This document shows, piece by piece, positions 47,871 through 60,056 of a DNA stretch of 64,000 nt. Every line of letters starts with the position of its first letter. Within the stretch, counting starts at the first letter, position 1. The stretch covers positions 62,001 through 126,000 of the forward strand of contig SAUG01000025.1 of NCBI GenBank assembly GCA_011316305.1, given 5' to 3'. Origin of the DNA: Rusavskia elegans. Its lineage: Eukaryota; Ascomycota; Lecanoromycetes; Teloschistales; Teloschistaceae. The position numbers were made by a program, and so were the translations under genes. The notes beneath the pieces were generated by a model. The model was not told the origin of the DNA and ran no database searches. It saw only the letters and a list, made by a program, of their open reading frames with translations.

Positions 47871-48884
47871 TCACCAGCCACTCCTTTCTACCGCTACGCA
47901 GATAAAGAATCCCAAGAACTTGCTAGCGGTCGTAACGCTAATACTAACCACAACCCACACAAACAGCTCAATGACTGTTACCGCCACAATGGAGGTATAT
48001 ACCAGTGTGCCAGTGATGTAATAGATGGCCCATAGGAGCTGAACAAGCCAGGCTTTGCCCCGGCCTTGGACCGGTGAGGCTTCCGCAAAAGGAAAGGGGT
48101 TGCTCTCGGCTTTGGCAACAGTGACAGCGGGTGCAGGCTCCAATTGCCCGTCTGGAAGGGTTTCTGGAATTGGAATGTCGCTTGCTGTTCTTACTCTTGA
48201 AGATTGAGCAGCAGAATCGTGGCGACTCGGGGGGTGCTTGATAGCTGCATTGGGCGTTGCCTGCATATGTTGCTCGAGATGGGTAGAGGTCACGGACGAC
48301 TGAGGTAGCTCTTCTGACGTGGGCTCGCTCTTCGAGGTTTGCGAAAGTGCTGTCTCCAAGCCCGCAGGTACGATAGCCAACAAATGCCATGTGAGGATGA
48401 ATATCGGATATATACACCCGAGCGACGAACGCTTGGAGTATGTCTCAACAACAGCGATTGCAGCGTACGTCGACACTAACCCCAGGCCACTTATGGCAAC
48501 TAAGATTATGGAGCGAGGATATGAAAGTTTCTTCGCCCATCTATAGAGGCCGGTCGAGATAAAGGCCTGCTAATCCGGAGACGAAGGTACTTTAGTCGAC
48601 GGAACAAAGCCTAGAGCTCGTATCCCTACTTCGACCGACTTTGGCAGAGGACGCGATACATAGACAAGGCGGCGTTCCGGCCATGCGACATCTTTGAGCG
48701 TCAGGGGAATCAAACCCATGACTAAGGAGGTTACGTCAAACTGTTTTTTCCGTGCTTCGTCGGCACTATTAAGGAGTACTATCATCCACCACCAACAATC
48801 TCTCTGGCAAGTGGACGTCCAGAATGGTCGGAAGGGAGAGTATACCAGCTCTGATCCTTGCGGACAGGTACTATTGGATTCCAT
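47871..48884 (-). pseudogene. Fungal multi-pass membrane protein, split by a single TAG
   Basis: A 338-codon frame from the ATG at 48,884 to the TGA at 47,871 is interrupted only by a TAG at codon 105 (48,572-48,570). Both halves look genuine. Before the stop: WWWMIVLLNSADEARKKQFD, 'VTSLVMGLIPLTLKDVAWPE', then RR and a 'VGIRALGFVP' block. After it: a hydrophobic segment (SIILVAISGLGLVSTYAAIA), a second (YPIFILTWHLLAIVPAGL), a Ser/Pro-rich loop, and a long C-terminal hydrophobic region (ITGLTVYT-like, then VIELFVWVVVSISV). The first block resembles a family of uncharacterised fungal membrane proteins. The TAG differs from CAG by C-to-T in a CpA context, typical of RIP. An intron removing it would need a weak GTATCG donor and would delete the conserved RALG..P block, so nonsense is the better reading. 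The gene sits alone in a 1.5-kb GC island between RIP deserts. Confidence 0.65.
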
Positions 48885-49060
48885 TCCTTAGGGCGAAAAT
48901 TGCTTTGCAAGCTAATCTGAGCGTCTTCACAGGAACGACATTCGGATGAATGAAGTATAAACATCGAATAGTTACCTTAAATTATATCAAACAGTAAGCG
49001 CTAGCCTGTTTTAGACGATATTTCACTGTCTAGCTGTACGTCTATATAGTTGTTTTACCG

Positions 49061-50212
49061 TAAATATACACTATTTATATTATAATATAATTTATTATAA
49101 TAATTACTATCGATATAATTTAAAAATGATTTTTATTAATATAGATATAAAAATATTATCGTAAACGATTAAATAATATATTTTACCGGTAATCGTATTC
49201 TATAATATCTAATATATATATTATATTATTTCATTTCTTATTATAAATATAATCTATCAATATAATTTAATTATAATATTATTTATATTATATTACCGAA
49301 ATATTAAATTATATCAAATCATTTATTTATATATTTATATCTACTAATTATTACCTCTAATTTTCGTTTTCTAATACTATAATATTATCGTTTTATATCG
49401 TCTATTATTAATCTTTTACCAATGTTATAATTACTATAATTTTTTTAGAAAAACTTTCTATATATATTTTTATATCGCTATTATATATTTTGTATATCGC
49501 TATATTATATTTTTTCTAATCGAATTAAATTCCGTCGGTAACTAAACTAATAAAATAAAACGTAGAATATAATTTTAATTTTTCTATCGTTAATTCTATT
49601 TAGAGACGATTAGATTTTTCAGATTTCTATATCGTAATTATATCTACATCCCGACGTTTCGAAGCCAGTTTTTAAAAAGCCGAGATAGAAATAGTAATAA
49701 AAAGACGGAATAGTATTTCTAAAGATAATAGAATAGCTAATGAAACGATAATATATATATTCCGTCTCTAAAAAATATTATATAATTACGTTTTCGCGTA
49801 TCGATTAGATAACGTTATATGGAATTAATAAATATTCAATTCAATAATTTAAATACGAAACAACTGTACCAATTAAAAGATAGATAAATCTTTTGAATAA
49901 ATAGAATTTTTATAGAACTAACTTTATTCGTAGACTATTCCGAACGATTTTTAGTAGTAAAAACGTTTTTCAAAATCGAGGAAAATTATATTAAAAAGAT
50001 ATTATTTATCTAAATTTTATCGCGTATACTAGATATTCTTAGATCTAGTAGTATAGATATATAGCTAGTATATTTAAGAAACTTTTAATTTATCGCTATA
50101 AAATTTAGCGTATAGTATGAATATATAGAATGTAGTTTAAAAAAAAAAACTTTCGATAAAAAATTACAAAAGAGTAAAGTTATTATATTCTACGTTTTAC
50201 TTTATTAAATTT
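49061..50212. other. AT-rich RIP-type DNA without identifiable feature
   Basis: Composition switches to TA-rich at about 49,060. I see no protein motif or repeat end here. Confidence 0.4.
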
Positions 50213-50370
50213 AGTCTGGCCGTTTTGTCGGGTTTCGAACCCGGATCGGAGGAACCGACCCGAGTTTCTAACCGTATTAGGAAGGAGACTAACTTTAACT
50301 AGTATTTTTGACGCGTTAGCCACGTTTATCGCGAAGTCGGGTCGCCACTTTGGACCGAAATGGCCAGTCT
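50213..50370 (-). mobile_element. 158-bp MITE, nearly unmutated copy
   Basis: It starts AGTCTGGCCGTTTTGTCGGG and ends CGAAATGGCCAGTCT. It is the inverse of 19,808-19,965 with exactly the same length, but it keeps its CCCGG/GGTCGG words, whereas the other copy has many C-to-T/G-to-A changes. No coding capacity. Confidence 0.8.
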
Positions 50371-50831
50371 AATTAAACTAGTCTATATTCTACGTTTTAT
50401 TTTATTAAACTAGTTAGCGGCGGAATTAAATTCGATTAGAAAAAATATATAATAGCGATATAGAAATATATACGAAAAAGTTTCTTTTTTTTATTATAAA
50501 TTAATTGTTAATAATGAAATATATATATATTATTAAATTATTAGTAATATTTTTTCTATTATTTAATAATTCGCAATAGTATTTAATCGGCGTGGTAAAA
50601 AAATATTATTTTTACTATAAATAGAAATTAGATATAAACGAGAAATTACGATTTAAAATAAATAAATAAATTAATAATTCATTTTAATTTGAAGTTTAAA
50701 AACTCTTGAAATTGGTATTAATATTAAAACGATGGTATTTTTAAAATTGTATACGATTGCAGATCAGACGAAAAATATATTATAGAACTAATTTATTTTT
50801 CAAAAAGGTTGAAATATTATCTATTAATAAT

Positions 50832-51189
50832 AGACTGGCCGTTTCGGGTCGGGTTTCCGTCGAACCGTCGGGTACCCGACCCGATCTTAGCAACCCGACC
50901 CGGACCCGACCCGATTATTTAATATATTTAATATATTATAATTTTAATATTTTAATAAAGATAATATATCGAAGTAATATATTTAGTTTTACTACAGACT
51001 CTCTAACTAGCGTAGTTAATTAATTAGACTTTTTTTAGTAAATTTATATAAAAGTTATACTAGCTTTATACTTTTATACTAGGGCTTGGCGTTTTTTCGG
51101 GTCGGGTCGGGTTACGTTTTCGTCTAACCCGACTCGGGTCGGGTCGGGTTAGCTAACCCGGGTTCGAAACCCGACCCGACGGCCAGTCT
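50832..51189. mobile_element. 358-bp TIR element, nearly unmutated copy
   Basis: The termini are AGACTGGCCG and CGGCCAGTCT, perfect 10-bp inverted repeats. Inside each end are runs of GGGTCGGGT / ACCCGACCC, and the centre is AT-rich. Relatives are 7,276-7,601, 14,088-14,442 and 20,618-20,979, all with transition-type decay. The 88-codon frame at 50,757-51,023 is a reading of this terminus and is not a gene. Confidence 0.8.
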
Positions 51190-54100
51190 AATTAATAAAG
51201 AAACGAAAAAAATAGAAAAAGATTAAAATCCGATCCGCTAGCGACGTTATAGCGACTAGACGACGAGTTTCGTTTCTAAACGTTCTAGTAATATTTTTAG
51301 AATCTATATAATACGTTTGGCGTTTATAATTAAAAGTATTCAACTATTTTACGACGGCGAGTTTAAATAACAATTTAAAGTAAATATTCTACGATGGATA
51401 TATAACTAAAATATTTTAATATATTTGATATATTATTTATAGATTTTAAATAATTTTCTAAAAATAAAATTAAATTGTCGATTTATATTACTATAGAATT
51501 TATTAGCTAAATAATATTAATATTAAATTATTATAAATACGATTCTATCAAAAACAATAAAGGTCGATTTATATTAAATTAGATATACTATAATCTGTAA
51601 TACTTTTATCGCGTAATTACAAATTAAAAAGATACGTTATAAATATATTCGAGGTTTAAATTGAAAGATATAGAGTTTCTTTATAGTATTTTCATTATAA
51701 ACGATAATTTACGATAATATAATTACATAGACTTTTCGATTATAGTATTAGTCGTTTTTTTACTATTAAGTTTTTATAATAACGTCCGTAGAATACTATA
51801 TTGGAGTTTAGAAATTAGAATATCGAACAATATCAGATATTAACTATAGAGATTTTTTATTACTATTATAAACTCTTGTTTTATAATTTTCTAGACGCCG
51901 AATTGAATAAAACGAATATTTGAACGAAGATTTTTTTTAAAAAAAAGATATTTAACATTTCTATAATTTGTTTTCTTAATAAACCATTTAAATAATCTAG
52001 ATATAAATAAAATCAAATATAAAAAAAAGTCTATTTAGAAATATTATAACGTATCTATATTTTTCTATTTTTAGCAATACGTTGATATTATTAGAAATAG
52101 CGTACTTTTTCATTATTTAATTATAATAAGTATCTATAATGAAATCAGAAATATTTCGTTTATTAAATTATTTTTACGTTTCTAGAATATCTTATAAAAG
52201 TATATCTATAGATTCATTTATAATTAATTGGATATCTATATTTCTCTTTTCTAATCATTATAGATCAATTTAATTTAGCGTAATCGAACGAGCTAGCGTT
52301 ATAAAACGAGAATATAGATTACAATATATTATAGAAATAGATTTATTTTAACGATTTTAAAATCTATTTCACGTATATTTTACAATAGTAAAAAGTTTAT
52401 TTCTATTTCTATATTATCTAGTATATCTATTAATATACTATAGATAGTTGATTTAAAAACACCGACGATTATATTAGTTATAAATAAAATATTGTATATA
52501 TTTACTTTTAGATATTCTTTTAAAATCATTTTATAATACTACTATAGATAATCTATATTTAATTAATATCGAAAAAGTATTAAAATAATAATAATCTATC
52601 GAATATATTTAGATAGACTATAATATTTATAATAATAAACAGACGATTGGATTTTTACAAATCTAAAAGTAAAAAGTTAGATTTTTTATTCTAATAGCGT
52701 AAAATTAATATTTCACTATAATTAAAAAAAACTTTGAAAAAATAAATAAAACGATTTATAGAGGCTAGCGTATTGAAAAATATACGGGATCGCTAGATTT
52801 TATAATAATAATATTGAAAACGGGAAAAAATCTAAATAAAATCGATGCTTTTAATACAATATTTAATTTATTGTCTTTTTTTTTAAAATAATACCTGATC
52901 ACTTTATTTTATTATAATAATCTATCGTTTTATAATCATATCTACAAGTTTTTATAATATTATAGTTTAGATAATCTCGATTTTTATCTAGATTATTTTA
53001 GAATCTATAGTTATTAATAGTAATCTTTATTTCAAAGTTTATATTTTTCTATAAAATTAATATATCGCCGACGATACATTAAAATTTAAGAAAAAATGAA
53101 AACTTTTATAAATTATAAAAAATTATATATTATCTTTTAGTCTAGAAAACGAAAAGAAATAAAAATACTAAATAAATTATTTTAATCCGATTTATAAAAA
53201 CTAAATAATAGAAAGGAAACGTTTTTTTTATAAATAATTCTTTCGTAGTATATAAAAAAAATAAAGAAGAAAAATATATATCTATTAAATCTCTATAGAA
53301 ATTACGATAAAGTTTAAATCTATTACAAAATACAAAATATAATAAAAAAAGATATATAATTTTTGATAAATTAAACTCATTTATAAAATATTAACGCCTA
53401 TATATATTAAAATTTAATTTACCGCGGTAGAAATCCGTCTATAATAAAGATTATAAAAATTGTTCGTATTTAAAACGATGTAATAAATTAATTAAATATA
53501 TTGAATCAGTTTCGAAAGTATTTTAATTTAATATTTTATAATATTATTAATTTCTTGTATAATTGTTTTATTTTTATTAATAAAAATATAATTATGTTAA
53601 AATATTATTTTGTTAACGTTAAATCGTTAAAATTATAATTAACATTTATTCTATATTATTATTAAACGTATTATATCTTCAATTTTAAATTTAAATTATC
53701 GTCGCGAAAATTGAAATCAATTTTTAATTATTAGATTACAATATTCTTTATTAAATATTGAATTTTTGTTAAAATTTTTAATAATATATTTATTTTATAT
53801 ATAAGTTTCGTATTTAACGATTTTCTAATTTACATATAATTTATTTATTATCGCTATCTACTTTTGTAGTAATAAAATTTAATTATTTTATTTTATTATT
53901 AATTGTTCGTAATATTATAGATTTATAATATGAGAAAAATATCTAATAATTTATAGAAATAATGAATATATTAGATAGTTTTATTATTTTTTATTATTTT
54001 TAAAATATCTATTTCCGATTGATATTAAATTATTATTCTAATCATTTTATAGAATATAATATCCGTATTTAATTTAAATAATTGTCTTAAAATAAATAAA

Positions 54101-54600
54101 TTCGATGATTATATTAGAAATTATAATAAATTAAAAGATTCGTATATATATTTAGATATAAATTCTATATTTTATATTCTATTCTATATTAATAAAAAAA
54201 ATTTCTTATAATATTTTACTATCGAAAACAAAGTTAAAGAGAGATAAAATCTATTATTAGTAATGATATAGATAATAGATAAATCGACGAATAAATATTC
54301 GTATAATATAGAGAATTCAAAAGAGTAATTTGAACTATTTTTAAAGTTTCTAATAAAATTTAAATTATTAAACGCTTCGTTGAATAATTTTAGTAAAAAA
54401 ATAGAATATCGGATTAAATAATACTTTTTAGAAAATATATATAGATAATAGAATAGAACGATAATATTCTATATATAATATTTATTAAATGATTTAAAAA
54501 ATATATCGAAGATAATATAATATACGATAGTCGAAGCTATAAAATACAAGATAATTTGATTAAAATTACTATCGACTTCGACGATAAATTATACGATAAA
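51190..54600. other. AT-rich RIP-type DNA without identifiable feature
   Basis: 3.4 kb of TA-rich sequence. No repeat end, transposase or retroelement motif could be defended. Confidence 0.4.
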
Positions 54601-55025
54601 AATATAGATAAATGCTTGGATTTCGGAACGGATTGGATCGAATCGAATTCTAGAATCTTTAATCCGATCCGAAACAGATTAGAATATTTCAGGGTTGGAT
54701 TATAAACGAATTAGGATATAAACGGATTCTCGCGGATTTATCTCGTTTAAAAGACGAATTAATTAATTCCCGCGCTAATATAAGAGCTAAATTAATATAT
54801 AAATACTTTTCTTGTATTTCAATTTTTGAAAAAGCAAATTATTATATATATACTAAATTAGCGCTTGTATTTAATTAATAGGAACTAATTTTAAAAACTA
54901 TTATTTTTAGTAAATTTTGATCCGAACTCGACCCGTTTTAATTCGAGTCGAGTCGATATCTGTATAACTCGACTCGATCCCGACTCGAATCTATTCGAAT
55001 CAGATTCGGATCGGAAATTTCTATA
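54601..55025. repeat. CCGATCC/GGATCGG-flanked repeat
   Basis: Clusters of 'cggattggatcgaatcg' and 'gattcggatcgg' lie at the two ends of about 420 bp with an AT-rich centre. This resembles the AGACTGGCC element family in layout but has no clear AGACTGG terminus. It may be a distant member. Confidence 0.35.
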
Positions 55026-55339
55026 TCTCGTTTCGAAAAATATAAATACTATAAAAATTTTTTCGAAATAATATAAAATATTATTCCGAAAATTTTTATA
55101 GAAGTTGATATTCTAGTAAAAAATAGTCCGAAAGAAATTACTATAAGTTTAAATAAATAGAACTAAACTTTATATAATAGCGATATAAAAAGAAAAGATC
55201 TAGAAGTAATAAAAGAAATAAATATTCTAAAACGTATTATAATTATAGTAAACTAAATTATTTTATTTAAAAAAATCGTTTAGATAAAATCTTTTTTTCT
55301 ATATTATAAAATCAGCTTTTTTATTAATAATATAGTAAT

Positions 55340-57177
55340 ATATCGAAGGAATATATTTATCCAAGTCTACTATTTTTGGATATAGATAATTAAATAGATA
55401 ATTTAAGAATTTTTTTCATATTTTTTTCGTTTTCGGATTCCGTTTCCGTTTCCGCCATTTTTTTTATATCTTTTTCCTTTTCTATATCTATATTTTAATC
55501 TTTTTCCTCGTTTTAATTAAAATTAATATTTCTAGGTAAAAATTCTTTTTTTTTTCGAATTTAATATTATTTTATTTAGCAGAATATTATTCTACTATCT
55601 GATTTTTATTATTAACTTCGACGATATTATTAGTATTTTCGTCTTTTTTATATATATAGAAACTCGATAGTTATATTAGCTATATTATCATTGTATCTAA
55701 ATTCTTTAATAGATTTCGACTCTATTTATAGAAATTCAAATACTTTAATAGTTTTAAATTTTTTAAAATCGTTGAAATAAATTATATATTATTAGATAAA
55801 ATTAATAATTAGAATTATATATTTAGTTAAAATTACTCCGTTTATACTTTTAGTAGCTATAGTAGATTTGAGAAAATATTAGAAATAAATAATCGCAAAT
55901 TAGATAATTTTATTTATATTTAATATTTTATTTTAATATTTTTTTTATTCCATTTCTATTTTATTTAATCGTTAAATATTATCTTTTCTCGTTTTTTCTA
56001 ACGAATTTTATTACGAAATTTAGTTTCGTGATATAATTTTATATATAAATTAGCATTTAATATATACTATATTACTTTATTATAATATTAAACTTTTCTT
56101 TACTAATTCTATAGTTTGTTTTTTCGTTTCTAACGTTATATTTTAAAATAATTTTTATATTTAGATCTACAGCTTTCTATATATCGGTTTTTTATAATTT
56201 CTAAAAGCGTTTTATATAGTAATATAATCTATACTTTATTTTTTATAGAAAATATATTTTGAATCCGACTATCTTTTACTACGTTCGCGGTTTACGATCG
56301 ATCTAAATTTAATAAATAGTAATTTTAATTTTAGTATAATAGAATACTAGATTGTAGCAAAGATAATATAATAAAATAATATAATTAATATTCGATAAAG
56401 CTTATATATATAGTAGCTAAAAGTATATAGAAATATATAATTTTATTTTCTTTAGTCGAAGTTCAGCCGAAAATTATATTAATTAACTAAGTTTTACTTT
56501 CGAATGTTTTCTTTTTAATAACTAACTTTTATAGTAAGTTTATTTTTTAATATATATTATATTATACTATTTATCGCTCTATTTTTTATATTATATCAAA
56601 GTAGTTTTAATACGTATAAATCAGACCAGTATATCAAAATTATATAATAATCTATATAATAGCGTTAAAAGATATTCTAGTATAATGAAATATTATAAAA
56701 TCGATTTATAAAAATCTAGAAAAAACTAGAAACAATAGAATCGGATAAAAAAAAAGGAATCCGCTAATATAATAATAAAGATAATATTCTAAAATAAAAT
56801 ATTATAAATAATCTAGCTAATAATATATCGATAAAAACGTAAATAAAAAGTTGATACTATAGCTTTTCGAAATATCTATCGCTACTAAAAAGATTTCGAA
56901 AATCTAATTTTAAAAATACCTTCTATTAAATTATACCGCGAAATCTTCGAAAATATTATTATAGAAATTAATTCGGCCGGAGTTATTGAAATATAGAATA
57001 TAATACTAGCGATTCTATAGAAATTTATAGAAATATATATTATTATTTATCTAGTATATTAATATAATATTTTTTTGTTTTACTATTTATATAAGATTTT
57101 ATATAAATTTTTTCGGTAATAATTTAATGATAGTTCTCGTTAAACGAAATATTATTTAAATTAAATATTTCTAGTTT
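55340..57177. repeat. Large dispersed repeat B, copy 2
   Basis: Same orientation as 15,890-18,530 but without the CAAAAATG element found there. It carries the pyrimidine tract near 55,430-55,510 and the block 'tctagaaaaaactagaaa' near 56,705. It is heavily RIP-mutated. The coding function, if any, is not recognisable. Confidence 0.6.
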
Positions 57178-60056
57178 ATTAATTAATTATTTGTTTTGAT
57201 TTTGATATTCGGTAAATCAGTGGTTCGATGAAGATATCAAATGTTAGTATATCAATATCGAATATACGATAGTAAAATTAATACTCTAGTTTAATTAACG
57301 TAAATAACGGTTTTATAGAATTTCAATTCAAATTTGTTTAATAATATAACGTATTCTTTCATCGATGATTCAACCAACGTAGAAATTTTCACAGATATTG
57401 CTTTGGCTGTGAAATTTTCTTTATACGTAAAATACAACTACTATTATCGTATATAACATTGATGAAATATATATATTTATATGAAAACTCAATATAGTTT
57501 TAGATAGAAATCTTCTAAAAGGACTGGTTTATTAATAATTAAATAAAAAATATAAAAATATAGCTAGAAATTTATAAACTCGTTAATAAGCGTATTTTAT
57601 ATAATTAAAATTTTGGAAAAAAAAATATATAATCTAAAAGTTTCTAAAAACAATAAAATATAAATTACAGTTATTATATAAACTAATATTTACTAGAATA
57701 GATTATCGCTTTAGATTATCTAAATTATTTATTAGAATTAGATATAAAAATATAACTAAAATAATAATTATTGATAAAATCTATAGTATTCGACTATCTA
57801 ATATAATTATAAATTAGATCGAATCGGATTTTCGTAGATTTTTATTTTATAATTCGATCCGATTTTCGATTCTAATATTAAAAACCGATCTGTTAAAACT
57901 CGGGTCGGATTTCCGAAATACCGACGGGAATTTTAACCGAAATAGCCAATCTACTAAAAACTAGAAAAAAAGAATTTCAAAAAGAATAATAATAGTTTTA
58001 AATTTTAAAAAACTATATAAATAACGATTTTATATTTCTAGAAAACGATAAAATACTATAGATAACTATAATAGATTACATTTAAATATAAATATTAATA
58101 GAATCAAGTAGCAATATTACTACGATTAGATAGATATCCGTAATAAAAGTCGTTTAATAAATTAAACTAGAAACTTTCTATTTTTCGGCTTTATATAATA
58201 AAAAACTAGTAATTTTTTTTTTAAAATTTATAGAAGATATTAAAATACTTCAAAGATATATATCGATAATATAGATTATCTGTAAAATAATAAACGAAAT
58301 TCTATAATAAATAATATCGTTAATTTATTCAAAAAAGAATTAGAAAATAATATTTCTAAAACTAAAATTATATCTGAATCGATTTTATAAAAGATAAATA
58401 TAACAATTAAAATTGAATATTTATCTTTAAACTAGATTCTCTACTACGGCGATAACTATAAAATCTATAGATTAGAAAAAAAAGAAGCCGAATAGTATCT
58501 ATTAAAACTATTTTAAAGTATTTCTAAAATATTAATCGAAATCGAAGATTATAATGTTTATAACTATTCCGAATATATAGACTATCGTCGAAAAAAATAC
58601 TAGAGAAATTAATAAAAGAAAACTAAATATAAAATTGTTTATTAATATAATAGTCAGGGTCTTGAATTATATAAACGATTTAAAAAGTTATAAAATATAT
58701 ATCTGGATTATATAATTATATACGAAATCGGATATTAACTAATCCGGTTGCTAATGATAAAAGCAAATATAGAAATAAATATAGATCTCGCGTAGAGATA
58801 TTTATATATATAAATACTTTACTTTTCTATAATTATAGAAAATTAGTTTAAAATTCTATACTAGTAGTAATAATCTTTTAAAGTTATAAATAATCTAATC
58901 TTGCCCTATTATTAAAGTTTCTTTAAATCGATTTTATCTACTTTTATAAACGAGATTCTCTAAACTGGAATATAAATTTTCGATTTAAATTTTCCTTTTA
59001 TATTTAATTTAACGCCGGTATAGAACGAATAACAGTATATAATATAAATATAGCCTTTTCTAAAATTTATATAAATTTGAAATCCTATTATAAAATCTAT
59101 TTAAATAATTTATTTCCTTTCTAAAAAACTTTTGTCTGGAGTTATATTGAATTTATATATATATATATATATATATGTTTTATTAACGTTATATACGATA
59201 ACGATTATTGTATTTACGTATAAAGAAATTTTCACAGCTAAAATTCGTTAGATAAAAAAGATTTGCAGCGTAGTTAATTACTTCTAAATTCTATTTAGTT
59301 ATTTCCTTCTTTATTCGCGCTTACGAATCCTCTATTTTTCCTTTTTCGATATTATATATAATTATCAGCTTCTAATATTTCCGCTATATCTACCTATTAT
59401 ACTACGAAGTAATTATCCATATCTATCGCCTCGGCTATATTTATTATATAACCAGTACCTAAATATTCCGCTAAACTATTAAGGTATTTTTTAGTCTATC
59501 TAGTTTTAAATAGGTTGTTAGATAGTACGCTGGCTACTATAGCTAGAAGCTTTACCCGGTCGATTAGGTTAAAAGGGAGTAGAGAAATCGGATAGTACGT
59601 TTTAAAGGCGGTAAAAAGGAAATTTAGATTAAAATCGAAATAGGTTACTCTAGCTATAATAAAATAGTCGACGATCGCGCGGATAGATATAGTTATTACG
59701 GATATAGATACTACCGTTTGGTTTAGCTTACAGCTATAGCTGTTACGGAAATATATACGTACGTAAAAACTTTTAGATATTACAAGGCTTATATTACTAG
59801 TAAAAAATAAAAAAGAAAAAGCGATAACTGCGAGATATATTTATCTATAAAAATTTCTACGTTAAGTTAGCGGTTAAAGAATACGTTATATTACTAAATA
59901 AAATTAAATTAAACTCCTAAAAAACCGTTATTTACGTTAATTAAACTAGAATATAAATTCTGCTATCGTATATTTAATACTAATATATTAACGTTTGATT
60001 TACTTATCGAATCACTGGTTCACCGGGCACCGAAACCAAAACAAATTAACTAAATA
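57178..60056 (-). mobile_element. Complete TIR element, about 2.9 kb
   Basis: The left end (57,190-57,260, 'ttgttttgattttgatattc...cagtggttcg') is the inverted counterpart of the right end (59,985-60,056, '...cactggttcaccggg' to 'aaaccaaaacaaa'). Inverted similarity also links 57,380-57,440 with 59,210-59,250 around 'gtataaagaaattttcac', so the inverted repeats extend several hundred base pairs. A truncated AGACTGGCC-family fragment is at about 57,800-57,952. The right part carries the minus-strand protein relic described next. This copy shows that the partial copies at 2.1, 6.7-9.4 and 63.6 kb are ends of the same element. Confidence 0.6.
59430..59765 (-). pseudogene. Unrecognised protein relic encoded by the TIR element
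   Basis: The minus strand of this segment reads as protein with few stops: AIVDYFIIARVTYFDFNLNF, then FTAFKTYYPISLLPFNLIDR, then VKLLAIVASVLSNNLF, one stop, and LAEYLGTGYIINIAEAIDMD. The same segment exists at 2,190-2,460, 8,785-9,050 and (inverted) near 63,880-64,000. It is not a transposase, integrase or reverse transcriptase that I know. It may be the element's own accessory protein. Translation starts and splicing are unknown. Confidence 0.4.

Noticed and set aside
48570..48670. An intron that would remove the TAG in the membrane-protein gene
   Set aside because: The only usable donor (GTATCG) is weak, and splicing would delete a block that looks conserved in the family. Kept as the alternative to nonsense.
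50757..51023. 88-codon open frame on the plus strand
   Set aside because: It spans the edge and the left terminus of the intact 358-bp element, so it is a repeat and not a gene.
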